NCBI RefSeq assembly: GCF_003352005.1
Contig: NZ_CP024848.1
Span: 1,559,001 to 1,623,000, forward strand
Direction of reading: 5' to 3'
Source: Oceanobacillus zhaokaii
Lineage (GTDB): Bacteria > Bacillota > Bacilli > Bacillales > Amphibacillaceae
Length of the DNA: 64,000 nt
Shown: in pieces, positions 17,926 through 26,459 of the stretch
How positions within the stretch are numbered: position 1 is the first letter of the stretch
Layout of the letters: every line of letters starts with the position of its first letter
Program-made: the position numbers and the translations under genes
The notes under the pieces: generated by a model
The model's database searches: none
What the model was told of the DNA's origin: nothing
The model's input: only the letters and a program-made list of their open reading frames with translations

Positions 17926-18576
17926 ATGCGTCAACGACATAAACCTTGGGCAGATGAATTTTTACAAGAAAATAATCATCTTGTTGTCCCAAGGGCAACA
18001 GATCATCGCCAGAATTGGCAAAAGGTATTTGGGAATGATAAGCCAATCCACTTGGAAGTTGGTACTGGAAAAGGACAATTTTTAATTGGGATGGCAAAAC
18101 AATATCCAGAAGTAAATTTCATCGGAATTGAGATTTCAAAAAGCGTTATCGTTTCAGCAGCAGAAAAAGTGTTAGCTTCTGGATTAGATAATATTTTATT
18201 ATTAAATGAAGATGCCAGCGACCTGCGTGAAATGTTTGGAGAAAATGAAATAGCTACTCTTTATTTAAATTTTTCAGACCCATGGCCAAAGAATCGCCAT
18301 GAGAAAAGAAGATTAACATACCAGTCATTCTTAGAGCAATACGAAGAAATACTTGAGCAGGATGGGGAACTTATCTTTAAAACGGATAATCGAGGATTGT
18401 TTGAATATTCGCTTGTTAGCTTCACTGACTATGGTATGAAATTGCAGGAAGTAAATCTAGATCTACATGCGATTAACGATGAAACAAATGTCATGACGGA
18501 ATATGAAGAAAAGTTCTCGTCTAAAGGACAAGTTATTTACCGCTGCAGGGCAAGATTCGGTAATAGTTCAATCTAA
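17926..18576 (+). CDS. trmB: tRNA (guanine-N7)-methyltransferase
   Basis: 216-residue SAM-dependent enzyme that methylates G46 in the variable loop of tRNAs. Landmarks: [13 protein letters not shown] start, SAM motif [12 protein letters not shown] near residue 41, [10 protein letters not shown] near 65, and the RNA/catalytic block [16 protein letters not shown] near 113. Length is typical of Bacillus TrmB (YtmQ). AGAGAGG ribosome-binding site; ended by a strong bidirectional hairpin. Confidence 0.96.
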   Translation: MRQRHKPWADEFLQENNHLVVPRATDHRQNWQKVFGNDKPIHLEVGTGKGQFLIGMAKQYPEVNFIGIEISKSVIVSAAEKVLASGLDNILLLNEDASDLREMFGENEIATLYLNFSDPWPKNRHEKRRLTYQSFLEQYEEILEQDGELIFKTDNRGLFEYSLVSFTDYGMKLQEVNLDLHAINDETNVMTEYEEKFSSKGQVIYRCRARFGNSSI

Positions 18577-18580
18577 TTGA

Positions 18581-18630
18581 AAAAGCTGTCTCACAAGGAA
18601 GTTTATGCAACCTGTGAGACAGCTTTTGTA
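18581..18630. terminator. Terminator between trmB and ydjI
   Basis: AAAAGCTGTCTCACA (18581-18595) pairs with TGTGAGACAGCTTTT (18613-18627). It lies between convergent genes and can serve both. Confidence 0.93.
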
Positions 18631-18673
18631 TTTATATTAATTAAAATTGGGCGGCTAAATGTAAGACACCATT

Positions 18674-19666
18674 CTAAGCTAATTTCTGGCCGCAGTTAGG
18701 GCAGAAGTTTGCTCCAGTTGCTTTTTCTCCGCAGTTCGGACAGAAATTAGGTTTTTTTCCATTGTTGCTCGGAATATTTTGATTTGTTTGAGTAGTGGCT
18801 TGTGAATTGGACTCTTGATTTTGTTGTCTCATATTTTTCATCATTTCATTTGCAACATTCATCCCCATCATCATACCAGTCATATCGGAAGCTGTGCTTC
18901 CGCCCTTAACTTTTCCAGAAGCAATCCCGTCTGTCATGGAGACCTGTTGGTACTTGCCAAGGTCTCCAATCATGCCGTGTGAAGCAGACTTGGTAATCAT
19001 CTTTTGGATTTCCTCAGGATAATTGAAGCTCATAATTGTAAAGCCAGTTATAGACATCCCATTATTCATAATTTCCATGTCTAGATCTTCCTGAATCCCT
19101 TTTGCTATTTCATATGCATTTGATTGTAAGTTAAACATATCTTTACCTTCCTTCGTAATCCACTTCATTAGAAGTTGATCAAGAATAGAAGTAATCCTTA
19201 TCTTAACGTCTTCAACTAGATAAGTTCTTTTTACACCCGCAATATTATCAATTAACGAGATGTAATCATTTACTTTAAAGTTGAATGTTCCATTGGCTCG
19301 AATTGGAATGCCACCAGGAAGGGTAGGGGAGGGAATATTGATTGGATTTTTTGTTCCCCATTTAACGGTAAATTCTTTCGTATTGACAAATAGGACTTCG
19401 ACTCGAAGGCCAGAATTAAATCCAAAACGGAAACCTTTTAATGTTGACAAAAATGGAATGATTTCAGATTCGATGTTATATTCGCCATCATCTTGAAAAA
19501 TACCTTCAATTTTACCGTTATTAATAAATATTGCATCTTGACCGGGACGGATAAATAATTTACTGCCTTTTTTTATTTCTCTATTTGTCCATTTCCAGAA
19601 AATCATGTCATCTCTAAATTCTTCCCATTCTACCACATCAGAAAATTGGCTGCTAAAAAATCCCAT
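18674..19666 (-). CDS. ydjI: SPFH-domain protein with C-terminal zinc ribbon, YdjI-like
   Basis: About 330 residues. The first about 210 form an SPFH (virion-core/YdjI-type) domain, then a Met/Gly-rich TGMMMGMNVANEMM helix, a Gln/Asn/Thr linker and a double CxxC ribbon (CPNCGEKATG and CPNCGQKLA) at the very end. B. subtilis YdjI recruits PspA to the membrane under SigW control; the same role is inferred. ATG 19666 is chosen because AAAGGA immediately abuts the alternative ATG at 19678. Separated from ydjH by about 350 bp that contain a repeat element. Confidence 0.85.
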   Translation of the reverse strand: MGFFSSQFSDVVEWEEFRDDMIFWKWTNREIKKGSKLFIRPGQDAIFINNGKIEGIFQDDGEYNIESEIIPFLSTLKGFRFGFNSGLRVEVLFVNTKEFTVKWGTKNPINIPSPTLPGGIPIRANGTFNFKVNDYISLIDNIAGVKRTYLVEDVKIRITSILDQLLMKWITKEGKDMFNLQSNAYEIAKGIQEDLDMEIMNNGMSITGFTIMSFNYPEEIQKMITKSASHGMIGDLGKYQQVSMTDGIASGKVKGGSTASDMTGMMMGMNVANEMMKNMRQQNQESNSQATTQTNQNIPSNNGKKPNFCPNCGEKATGANFCPNCGQKLA

Positions 19667-19718
19667 ATATTCATTCATTCCTTTCTCAATTATCTTTCAT
19701 GTATTCTTTGTCACTGTT

Positions 19719-19962
19719 TGATAAAACGAACTAACTTTCTAGATCACAGCTACGGAAATACACTACGCTTTCCGCGGGGAGCTGGTGAGCCTCTTTGTGC
19801 TTGCGCACTTCAGAGTCTCACCTAGGCTCTTCTTCCCGCAGGAGTCTTCGTGTATTTCCTTCCTAGATGAGTGCAGAAACACCATAAAAGAATGACGTCT
19901 TGTGAATGGCAACTTCTCTACAGATTAAAAATCAAATTATGACTAGTTCGCACTTAATATCA
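19719..19962. repeat. MITE-like repeat, copy B, inside the pspA operon
   Basis: Inverted copy of the element at 13098-13408, about 245 bp. Core 19753-19861 contains the same nested palindrome (GGAAATACAC ... GTGTATTTCC, GGTGAG/CTCACC, GTGC/GCAC). The right end 19941-19962 matches the left end of copy A almost base for base around GAACTAGT; the left end carries GATAAAACGAACTA. It fills the ydjH-ydjI gap and could form a strong RNA hairpin in the operon transcript. Confidence 0.8.
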
Positions 19963-20016
19963 ATTTTTTAATTTATTATATTAATTGTAAAAAAATATTC
20001 GAAAACAACGGTATTA

Positions 20017-20799
20017 TTAAAAACTTCCACGGCTTCCGCTATGTGAGTGGCCGCCGCCGGTTCTTCCGCCTCCACCGCCACTGCTTTTATTATTTGATGG
20101 TTTTCTTGTTTTGGTTACTGCTGTTCTTATATAACGATCTTTTCTTCTGTTGACTTGTGCTGTATTTAAATAGGTTCGTTCATTAACGGTTACTCTTCCA
20201 CCTGAATTGAATGCCATTAGACCAACAATGATTGCTGCTAAGGCAATCGGTGCTAGGATTTGAAACCAGAGCTTGAAAACAAACAGTTCAGGGTTAATCC
20301 AAGGGCTGATTCCCATATAATAAGCTGAGGTTTCCATAAAAGTAGTGAATGCGTCGTAATAGTTTCCATTTGATAAATCAGGCATAATCTTATTGCGAAT
20401 TTGATTTAATCTGCTATCGCTTAAATATTCCTCTGCTTTATAAAATCCAGCTAAATATACATCTCTGCTCTTCATATCAAGTGTTAAAATTGCAGTATTA
20501 CCATGTGGCTTGTCGTAACCTAGTGCTTGTGCATCGTAGAAGTCTTGCATATATGGGACAATATCTTTGTCCTCTGTATCATTTGTAGTTAAAATGACAA
20601 AGTCTGTTTCATTTTCAGAACCATATTCACTGGCCAATTTTTCTAATTGACTCTTTTCTTCCTCAGTTAACAGGTTAGCATAATCATAGATTCTTTGCTT
20701 TGAATCTGTCGCTGCTAAGGTCCCACTAGGTAATAATGCGAAGAAGAATAGGAGAACAATAAATGAAAAAATAAGCGAGAAGGATAATTTTCTCTTCAT
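20017..20799 (-). CDS. ydjH: TPM-domain membrane protein YdjH
   Basis: 260 residues: signal peptide (about 1-29), an extracytoplasmic TPM domain (about 35-165, with DYANLLTEEEKSQLE and DFVILTTNDTEDKD), one membrane helix near 180-200, and a cytoplasmic tail ending in Gly, Ser and His (GGGGG, GGGHSHSGSRGSF). Matches B. subtilis YdjH, part of the SigW-controlled pspA-ydjGHI operon. It directly follows ydjG with no gap. Function within envelope stress response inferred from the operon. Confidence 0.85.
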   Translation of the reverse strand: MKRKLSFSLIFSFIVLLFFFALLPSGTLAATDSKQRIYDYANLLTEEEKSQLEKLASEYGSENETDFVILTTNDTEDKDIVPYMQDFYDAQALGYDKPHGNTAILTLDMKSRDVYLAGFYKAEEYLSDSRLNQIRNKIMPDLSNGNYYDAFTTFMETSAYYMGISPWINPELFVFKLWFQILAPIALAAIIVGLMAFNSGGRVTVNERTYLNTAQVNRRKDRYIRTAVTKTRKPSNNKSSGGGGGRTGGGHSHSGSRGSF

Positions 20800-21828
20800 T
20801 TATAACAAACCTCCTAATAATAGCCATTGAATTACCTTGAGTGTAATAAAACCGCCACCAGCAATACTTCCGAACCAAGCAGCAATTCTACCGAAACTAA
20901 GAGGGGGTTTGCCAACTACTTTTCCTGTTTGCCCATTCATTGCAAAAATATGTTCTGACTTATTGTAATCGTAATAAAACATCCAGACAGGCAAAAGTAC
21001 ATAATAACTATTCTTGCTCTTCGTATTAATTCTTTTATTATTATATCTTACAGATTGATAGCCTGAAATCGTAGAGTGAATATATGAATCGATGTATTTA
21101 TCTACTTTAGCTTTCACTCTTGGCAGCATCTCATTATCATCATAATTGTATTTCTCTGCAATATAACCAGCTAGGTAGGGCGTTTTAAATTCCTTTAAAC
21201 TGTTGTAATCAAATGGTTCTAGTTTATCCATCAGTTCATCATTTAATTTTTCAGATGCATCGACAGGTACTTTTTGAAAATTAAGGTCGATATCGCGGTA
21301 GATATCGTAATATTTGGTTTCTGTATAGTTATAATCTCCTCTTGAATAGGTTCTAACCTTAGTACCAACCGCATCAACCTTGGCATCACTGTTTAAATCG
21401 TATAACCAAAAAGGGACGTATATCCCAGTTATACCTTTAATGCGGTTTGCTTCCATAAAATCTTTAGGCGTTAGTCTTCCATTTTTACACCATTTCTGAA
21501 AGGCTGTTTTTGCTTCCTCTTTACTAATGGTAAAGGGAAGTACTCTGGCAGGTGCTAATATTCCGGATAAGCGATCACCGAGAACTACGGCAGCACCACA
21601 GAAACTGCAGGAAGTAGCGGTAGTATCGGCATCAGTTATTATAACGGCACCACAATTTTCACATTGGTACTCTTTTGCCTCTTCATCTGAAAAGGTCTTT
21701 GTAATATATTCGTCAGAAAATCCCTCAATATTGTCAGTTCTGCCACAACTTTGACAAGTTAGCAGTCCGCTTTTACTGTCAAAAATCATTTCCCCACCAC
21801 AGTTAGGACATTTATATTGAATTACCAT
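20800..21828 (-). CDS. ydjG: Zinc-ribbon membrane protein YdjG
   Basis: 342 residues with two N-terminal zinc ribbons (CPNCG...CQSCG at residues 8-30 and CENCG...CSFCG near 56-76), a long soluble domain, and one or two C-terminal hydrophobic segments. Similar to B. subtilis YdjG, which with YdjH and YdjI forms the membrane complex that recruits PspA. Second gene of the operon; its start is 38 bp after pspA, and ydjH begins right after its stop. Confidence 0.85.
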   Translation of the reverse strand: MVIQYKCPNCGGEMIFDSKSGLLTCQSCGRTDNIEGFSDEYITKTFSDEEAKEYQCENCGAVIITDADTTATSCSFCGAAVVLGDRLSGILAPARVLPFTISKEEAKTAFQKWCKNGRLTPKDFMEANRIKGITGIYVPFWLYDLNSDAKVDAVGTKVRTYSRGDYNYTETKYYDIYRDIDLNFQKVPVDASEKLNDELMDKLEPFDYNSLKEFKTPYLAGYIAEKYNYDDNEMLPRVKAKVDKYIDSYIHSTISGYQSVRYNNKRINTKSKNSYYVLLPVWMFYYDYNKSEHIFAMNGQTGKVVGKPPLSFGRIAAWFGSIAGGGFITLKVIQWLLLGGLL

Positions 21829-21866
21829 CGTTGTTTTCCCCCCTAAAACTAGCGGAATTGCGGTTT

Positions 21867-22508
21867 TTATTTTCCGTCCCCTAATTGTTCTTTTATATTA
21901 TTTAATTCTACATCAATATCAAGTTTATTTTCCTTGGTTACTACTGTTCTATCCAACTCTTCAAAAGGATCTTTCCTTAACTCGGCAAGAGCCGCTGCTT
22001 CGTCTAAGGCGAAATTCGCTTTTTCCTCCATATCATTAAAAGCGGATGAGTTGACTCTTTGTTGAGATTTAGCAGCCATTGAATTGCCTTTAATTGCTGA
22101 AAATTGAGTTTCTAACAAATGGATATCAGTAGAAAGTTTTTCACGGAGTTGTTTCATTTTTATTGAATTGGCCGAGGCTAAATCATATGAAGCTTGCAAC
22201 TCTAATTCTTTTGTAGCAAGTGCAGATTTTCGTTCAAGGAAATTCCTTGCCTGATCCTCATTGCCATTCTCCAATGCTTTTACAGCATATCGATGCATTT
22301 TATTTATATCGGATTTGCATTCATTAAGTGCTCTTCTTGCCCGTTGTTCCTCAGCTAAGACGGAAGCTGTTTCTGCTTTAACTGCACCAAAATCAAGATT
22401 AAGTTTTTTTAAGTATTGATTAATCATTTTTTCAGGGTTATCCGCTTTGTCAACTAATGGATTAATATTGCTTGCCATGATATCTTTGAATCGCTTCAAA
22501 ATTCCCAT
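21867..22508 (-). CDS. pspA: PspA/IM30-family phage shock protein
   Basis: 213-residue ESCRT-III-like protein that binds stressed membranes. Starts MGILKRFKDIMASNINPLVDKA, the typical amphipathic helix, and continues as a heptad-rich coiled coil to about residue 190. ATG 22508 is chosen because AAGGAGG lies 6 nt upstream, while the ATG at 22514 touches it. First gene of the pspA-ydjG-ydjH-ydjI operon and preceded by a SigW promoter. B. subtilis PspA (YdjF) responds to membrane-active stress. Confidence 0.93.
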   Translation of the reverse strand: MGILKRFKDIMASNINPLVDKADNPEKMINQYLKKLNLDFGAVKAETASVLAEEQRARRALNECKSDINKMHRYAVKALENGNEDQARNFLERKSALATKELELQASYDLASANSIKMKQLREKLSTDIHLLETQFSAIKGNSMAAKSQQRVNSSAFNDMEEKANFALDEAAALAELRKDPFEELDRTVVTKENKLDIDVELNNIKEQLGDGK

Positions 22509-22588
22509 GCACATCCTCCTTCAAAAATAAATACGTAATAAAATATGTATGCTTCTGCAATAAAGAAATATTTATATTCCACTGGTAA

Positions 22589-22614
22589 TACGGTTAAATC
22601 TGGATAAAGTTTCA
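22589..22614 (-). promoter_or_regulatory. SigW promoter of pspA-ydjGHI
   Basis: TGAAAC (22609-22614), exactly 16 bp, CGTA (22589-22592) on the minus strand, 80 bp upstream of pspA. Perfect match to the TGAAAC-N16-CGTA consensus of SigW, which controls this operon in B. subtilis. Confidence 0.85.
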
Positions 22615-22850
22615 CTTCATTATAGCAAATTAATGAAATGGAGAAGTTTCGAATCACTTTCTCCTAATTGTGGGAATTTTGAATTAGAGGTTGCTCAAAC
22701 ATAGGAGTTATCCGTCCAAGGCCACTTGTCGATCGAGTCCTACCTAAGCCGCTCCACCACCGATTAATGCTCTTAATCTATTCCAACAATATTTACATAG
22801 TTATCTCATCATACTGCTTCGGATGGTCATTTTACTAAAATAAATAAAGA
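22615..22850. other. Intergenic stretch without a supportable gene
   Basis: Between the pspA promoter and the next terminator. A block at about 22700-22775 has higher GC than its surroundings and short open frames on both strands, but no start with a ribosome-binding site. It may be a gene remnant. Confidence 0.4.
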
Positions 22851-22897
22851 AAACACCAGTACTCTGAATAATAATAATTCGAGGTACTGGTGTTTTG
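22851..22897 (-). terminator. Terminator of the Asn/Arg-rich small gene
   Basis: AAACACCAGTAC (22851-22862) pairs with GTACTGGTGTTTT (22884-22896); in the minus direction it is followed by TTTCTTTATTTATTTT. Confidence 0.88.
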
Positions 22898-22912
22898 TAT
22901 ATATTGTATTAA

Positions 22913-23101
22913 TTATTTGTTACGGTCATTACGATTACGGTTACGATTATTATCGTTTTGTCGGTTGTTTCGATCTACATTCCCGTCTAAAAACTCTTCC
23001 GCAAATTCCACGTTATCAACTTCTTGGTTTTGCTTATTATCGTTACGGTTGTTGCGGTCATTACGATCGTTACGATTGAAATTCTTTTGGTCGTTGTTCA
23101 T
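22913..23101 (-). CDS. Low-complexity Asn/Arg/Asp-rich small protein
   Basis: 62 residues made mostly of NDRN and NRND repeats at both ends around a conserved-looking acidic centre (VDNVEFAEEFLDGNVD). It has a perfect AAAGGAGG ribosome-binding site before ATG and its own terminator, so I regard it as real, although a reverse-strand frame of similar length exists. Such hydrophilic repeat proteins in Bacilli are often spore or stress proteins; no function can be assigned. Confidence 0.7.
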   Translation of the reverse strand: MNNDQKNFNRNDRNDRNNRNDNKQNQEVDNVEFAEEFLDGNVDRNNRQNDNNRNRNRNDRNK

Positions 23102-23313
23102 CTAAATACCCTCCTTTTTTTAGGCAAAAAAAGAACATCTTAGAAGCAGTAATGTCTTCATTTATTTGTTCTTCGAAAGTGTAGGTTCTTGCCTACAAAA
23201 TATATATTGCCCCTTTTTTTAAAAAAAACACCATATAAATTAGGTAATTTTAATTATGGATTTTGTCAATAATATTCACTAGTTGTAACAATACTACACT
23301 CTGAGGTGAAAAA

Positions 23314-24495
23314 ATGTATAAGTTACTAACACATAATGACTTAGATGGGGTTGGCTGCGGTATTTTAGCGAAAATTGCTTTTGGTAATCAGGTGAAAGTC
23401 CGCTACAATTCAATTTCAAGTCTCAATGCGCAAGTTGAATGGTTTTTGGAAAATGATAACAAGGAAACATTTTTATTTATTACCGATTTGTCTGTAAATG
23501 AAGAAAACGAAAAAAGAATCGATGAATTTTTCATAGCTGGAGGGAAAGTACAGCTAATTGATCATCATAAAACTGCGCTTTCGTTTAACGAATATAAGTG
23601 GGGAAGGGTCATAGTTAAAAATGAAGAAGGCAGTTTAACTTCAGCGACTTCTTTATTTTATGAATATCTTGTTGAGCAACAACTTATGGAGTCTTCAACC
23701 GCTGTAGCAGAATTCGTCGAACTCGTTAGACAGTACGATACATGGGAATGGGAAAAAAATGATAACCAAAAAGCTCGCCAGCTTAATGCGCTCTTCTTCC
23801 TAATTTCGATTGATGAGTTTGAAGAAATAATGATCAATCGTCTTATAAATAGTGAACATTTTTACTTTGATGAGTTTGAAGAGAAAATATTGGATATGGA
23901 AGATGACAAAATTGAACGCTACATTCGCCGTAAAAGAAGGCAGCTTGTCCAGACCAAAATAGGCAAACACTTTGCTGGTATTGTTTATGCGGAATCGTAT
24001 CACTCGGAGCTTGGAAATGAACTTGGAAAGGATTATCCCCATCTTGATTATATCGCTATATTAAATATCGGTGGAAAAAGAATCGGTTTTCGAACGATTC
24101 ATGATGAGGTTGATGTATCTGAAGTTGCTGGCCATTACGATGGGGGCGGGCATGCAAAAGCCTCTGGTTGTTCTTTAACAGATGAAGCATATAAATTGTT
24201 TGTTGCTGATACGTTTCACTTGGATCCAATACGAGAAGATGCGAAACGAAATAGATATAACTTAAAACGATCTACTTTTGGTTCACTATATAAAAACAAA
24301 ACAGAAGATATCTTTCTTCTTTACCCTTTAAACGAATATGAATGGGTGATCGAATATAATAAAATAAAGTTGGAACAAACCTTTACAAGTTTCGAGGAAG
24401 GGGAAAGCTTCTTAAAAAGGAATTATGAAGCTTGGCTTGTTAGGGATGATACGTTTGTTGAGTATTTAAAGAATAAGGTGAGAAATGTGGAATGA
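23314..24495 (+). CDS. nrnB: DHH/DHHA1 phosphoesterase, NrnB-like oligoribonuclease
   Basis: 393-residue DHH-family phosphoesterase. HNDLDGVGCG at residues 7-16 and DHHKT near 92 bind the catalytic metals; the DHHA1 domain ends with GHYDGGGHAKASGCSL near 279. B. subtilis NrnB (YngD) has this size and degrades short RNAs (nanoRNA) from the 3' end. The short-RNA substrate is inferred from that relative. GAGGTG precedes the ATG. Single gene ended by a hairpin. Confidence 0.82.
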   Translation: MYKLLTHNDLDGVGCGILAKIAFGNQVKVRYNSISSLNAQVEWFLENDNKETFLFITDLSVNEENEKRIDEFFIAGGKVQLIDHHKTALSFNEYKWGRVIVKNEEGSLTSATSLFYEYLVEQQLMESSTAVAEFVELVRQYDTWEWEKNDNQKARQLNALFFLISIDEFEEIMINRLINSEHFYFDEFEEKILDMEDDKIERYIRRKRRQLVQTKIGKHFAGIVYAESYHSELGNELGKDYPHLDYIAILNIGGKRIGFRTIHDEVDVSEVAGHYDGGGHAKASGCSLTDEAYKLFVADTFHLDPIREDAKRNRYNLKRSTFGSLYKNKTEDIFLLYPLNEYEWVIEYNKIKLEQTFTSFEEGESFLKRNYEAWLVRDDTFVEYLKNKVRNVE

Positions 24496-24539
24496 TTTTC
24501 TAAATGACGTTTGTAACGAGGCATAATAATTAACTCATA

Positions 24540-24578
24540 AATAGGCACGATTCAGGAAAATAAGAATCGTGCCTATTT
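24540..24578. terminator. Terminator between nrnB and ykoN
   Basis: ATAGGCACGATT (24541-24552) pairs with AATCGTGCCTAT (24565-24576) between convergent genes. Confidence 0.9.
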
Positions 24579-25681
24579 CATGACATTAATATTTTATTTA
24601 TTATATGTGAAACATCATTTTTTTCAAAACCGTTATAAAATGTTTCTAAATGCTTGTTGAATTGGGGTAAACGATTACTTAATATATCAAGTATCTTATT
24701 TTCCACATTAATAGAAGAATTCTTATAGTCCAAATGAAAAATCAATCCTTGTCTTTGTAAATAGTTTAAATTTATTTCTTCTTGTCCGGGTAATGCCTCA
24801 TACACAAAGATAGGTAGCTTTTTCCATAGACTTTCGGTAATGGTTACTCCTCCTGGTTTGGTAATGATAGCATCTGCTTCATTGTATAAGTGATTCATTT
24901 CTTCTTTTGACTCTAGATAAGGAAGCGGTTTTATGTGTGAATGATTCAGTCGTTCAATAGATTGAAATAGATCTATGTTTTTCCCACAAAGCACCTTATA
25001 GAAAATCGAACCTGATGGATTTAAGTGATCCAAAAGCTGTTGGATTGAACCAGCCCCCATATTGCCTCCACTTATCAAAACAGTGCAGGTACATTTTTTT
25101 AATGGAGCGACCTTTAGAGTTCTAAATATTGGATGGATTGGTATCCCGGTTACAAAAATTTGCTGCTTCTGAACTCCCTGCTCTAACAGCTCATTTTTAA
25201 CCTGTAAGCTTGGTACAAAATGATAATTTATTCCTTCAATCCCCCATAATTTATTTATAAAATAATCTGTGTAAACATTAATAACCTGACCCGCCCAAAG
25301 GTTCCTTTTCTTCAGACGGCTGATAATAAAAGATGGAAGAGCATGTGTACAAATAATTAGATCTGGTTCTGCTTGCTCAAGTAGATGTTGTACTTTCTTT
25401 AGAAATAAACCTTCATATAGATAAAAGTGCTTATTTATCACTCGCCCTTTTACAGCAGCTCGTTTATAAACCTCACTATATAGACCTGGAAGCTTATGAA
25501 TCCATTGTAAATAAATGGCTGATATTAATGCTTCCATCTTACCGTAGCTAAACGATAAAATCTCTACTTTTTCACAATGAAAATTTCCTGACGATAGATT
25601 TAATTGATCCCGTATACTATCAGCAACATGGTGATGTCCTGAAGGTATTTGTAATAAGGGCATAAATAATATTCGATACAT
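24578..25681 (-). CDS. ykoN: MGDG synthase/UgtP-type glycosyltransferase YkoN
   Basis: 367-residue GT28-type glycosyltransferase. The N-terminus (MPLLQIPSGHHHVADSI) is the MGDG-synthase signature; the C-terminal half has ISGGNMGAGS near residue 204 and the nucleotide-sugar motif ITKPGGVTITESLWKKLP near 271. Related proteins glycosylate diacylglycerol. Divergently transcribed from ykoP-ykoQ, the same trio as in B. subtilis. The acceptor lipid is not known. Confidence 0.8.
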   Translation of the reverse strand: MYRILFMPLLQIPSGHHHVADSIRDQLNLSSGNFHCEKVEILSFSYGKMEALISAIYLQWIHKLPGLYSEVYKRAAVKGRVINKHFYLYEGLFLKKVQHLLEQAEPDLIICTHALPSFIISRLKKRNLWAGQVINVYTDYFINKLWGIEGINYHFVPSLQVKNELLEQGVQKQQIFVTGIPIHPIFRTLKVAPLKKCTCTVLISGGNMGAGSIQQLLDHLNPSGSIFYKVLCGKNIDLFQSIERLNHSHIKPLPYLESKEEMNHLYNEADAIITKPGGVTITESLWKKLPIFVYEALPGQEEINLNYLQRQGLIFHLDYKNSSINVENKILDILSNRLPQFNKHLETFYNGFEKNDVSHIINKILMS

Positions 25682-25825
25682 TATTCATTTGCCTCCTTCA
25701 GGTGATAGTTTGTGATGCTGAATATATTTCATTCTAAAAACCTATAATTACCAGTAATAGTTACACTTTGTTTAATCCAAAATATGATTGATTTCCCTAT
25801 TATTTTGTAAGGAGAAAGAGATAAT

Positions 25826-26392
25826 ATGAACCTGCATGTCAAAAAAAAATGCCTTTCTATGTGGAAAAAAATTGATTCAATATATTTCCGTTTTACGCGT
25901 CTAGTTTATATTAAAAACGAATTTGGAGAAAATATCATTATTCGTGTTCGTTTAACAAAGTACAAAGGGCATAAAGTAACGTTATCAGACGGTACGATAA
26001 TAAATAAAAATGATTCGCTTTTAAAAATTCATTTGCATAATGTTAAATTACTAAGAATAGTACAAGAATATGATAGTGAAGTTAGAAAAGCTCTATTTAC
26101 TTATAGGAGTGTTAAAGAGTCCCTTCCGTCCATTGCCGATTATATTCAAATGCATCGTGACGAACATGAAATTAAGGGGTTGATTGGCATTACATCTTTA
26201 TATAAAGGAAGTAGGAAATTAGGTTTTGAAGTCTATCCGATTCATAATTTATATTACAAATTATTTAAAAGAGTATCTTTTTTTCCAATCCATGTATTGT
26301 CCTCCATCAAATTCAATAAAGAAATGCCGCAACCTGTCTACCTATTCATGTCAAAGGAAGGATTATTAAACAAATATAAACAAGGAAGTTAA
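25826..26392 (+). CDS. ykoP: YkoP-like conserved protein
   Basis: 188-residue soluble, basic protein containing RVRLTKYKGHKVTLSDGTII near residue 43 and LLKIHLHNVKLLR near 65, features of Bacillus YkoP proteins. No catalytic motif is obvious. AAGGAGAAAG ribosome-binding site. It sits between divergent ykoN and ykoQ, 67 bp upstream of the latter, so the two probably share a transcript. Function unknown; the neighbours suggest membrane lipid or wall metabolism. Confidence 0.75.
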   Translation: MNLHVKKKCLSMWKKIDSIYFRFTRLVYIKNEFGENIIIRVRLTKYKGHKVTLSDGTIINKNDSLLKIHLHNVKLLRIVQEYDSEVRKALFTYRSVKESLPSIADYIQMHRDEHEIKGLIGITSLYKGSRKLGFEVYPIHNLYYKLFKRVSFFPIHVLSSIKFNKEMPQPVYLFMSKEGLLNKYKQGS

Positions 26393-26459
26393 TATCCATA
26401 AATTACAACTAATAATGTCCCTCATGCTCCTTTATAATTAGAGTAGAGGAGGGGAATAG

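Noticed and set aside
22690..22760. tRNA-like 3' end (TCGAGTCC ... CCGCTCCACCA)
   Set aside because: The T arm and acceptor do not pair and there is no anticodon arm; likely chance or an old remnant.
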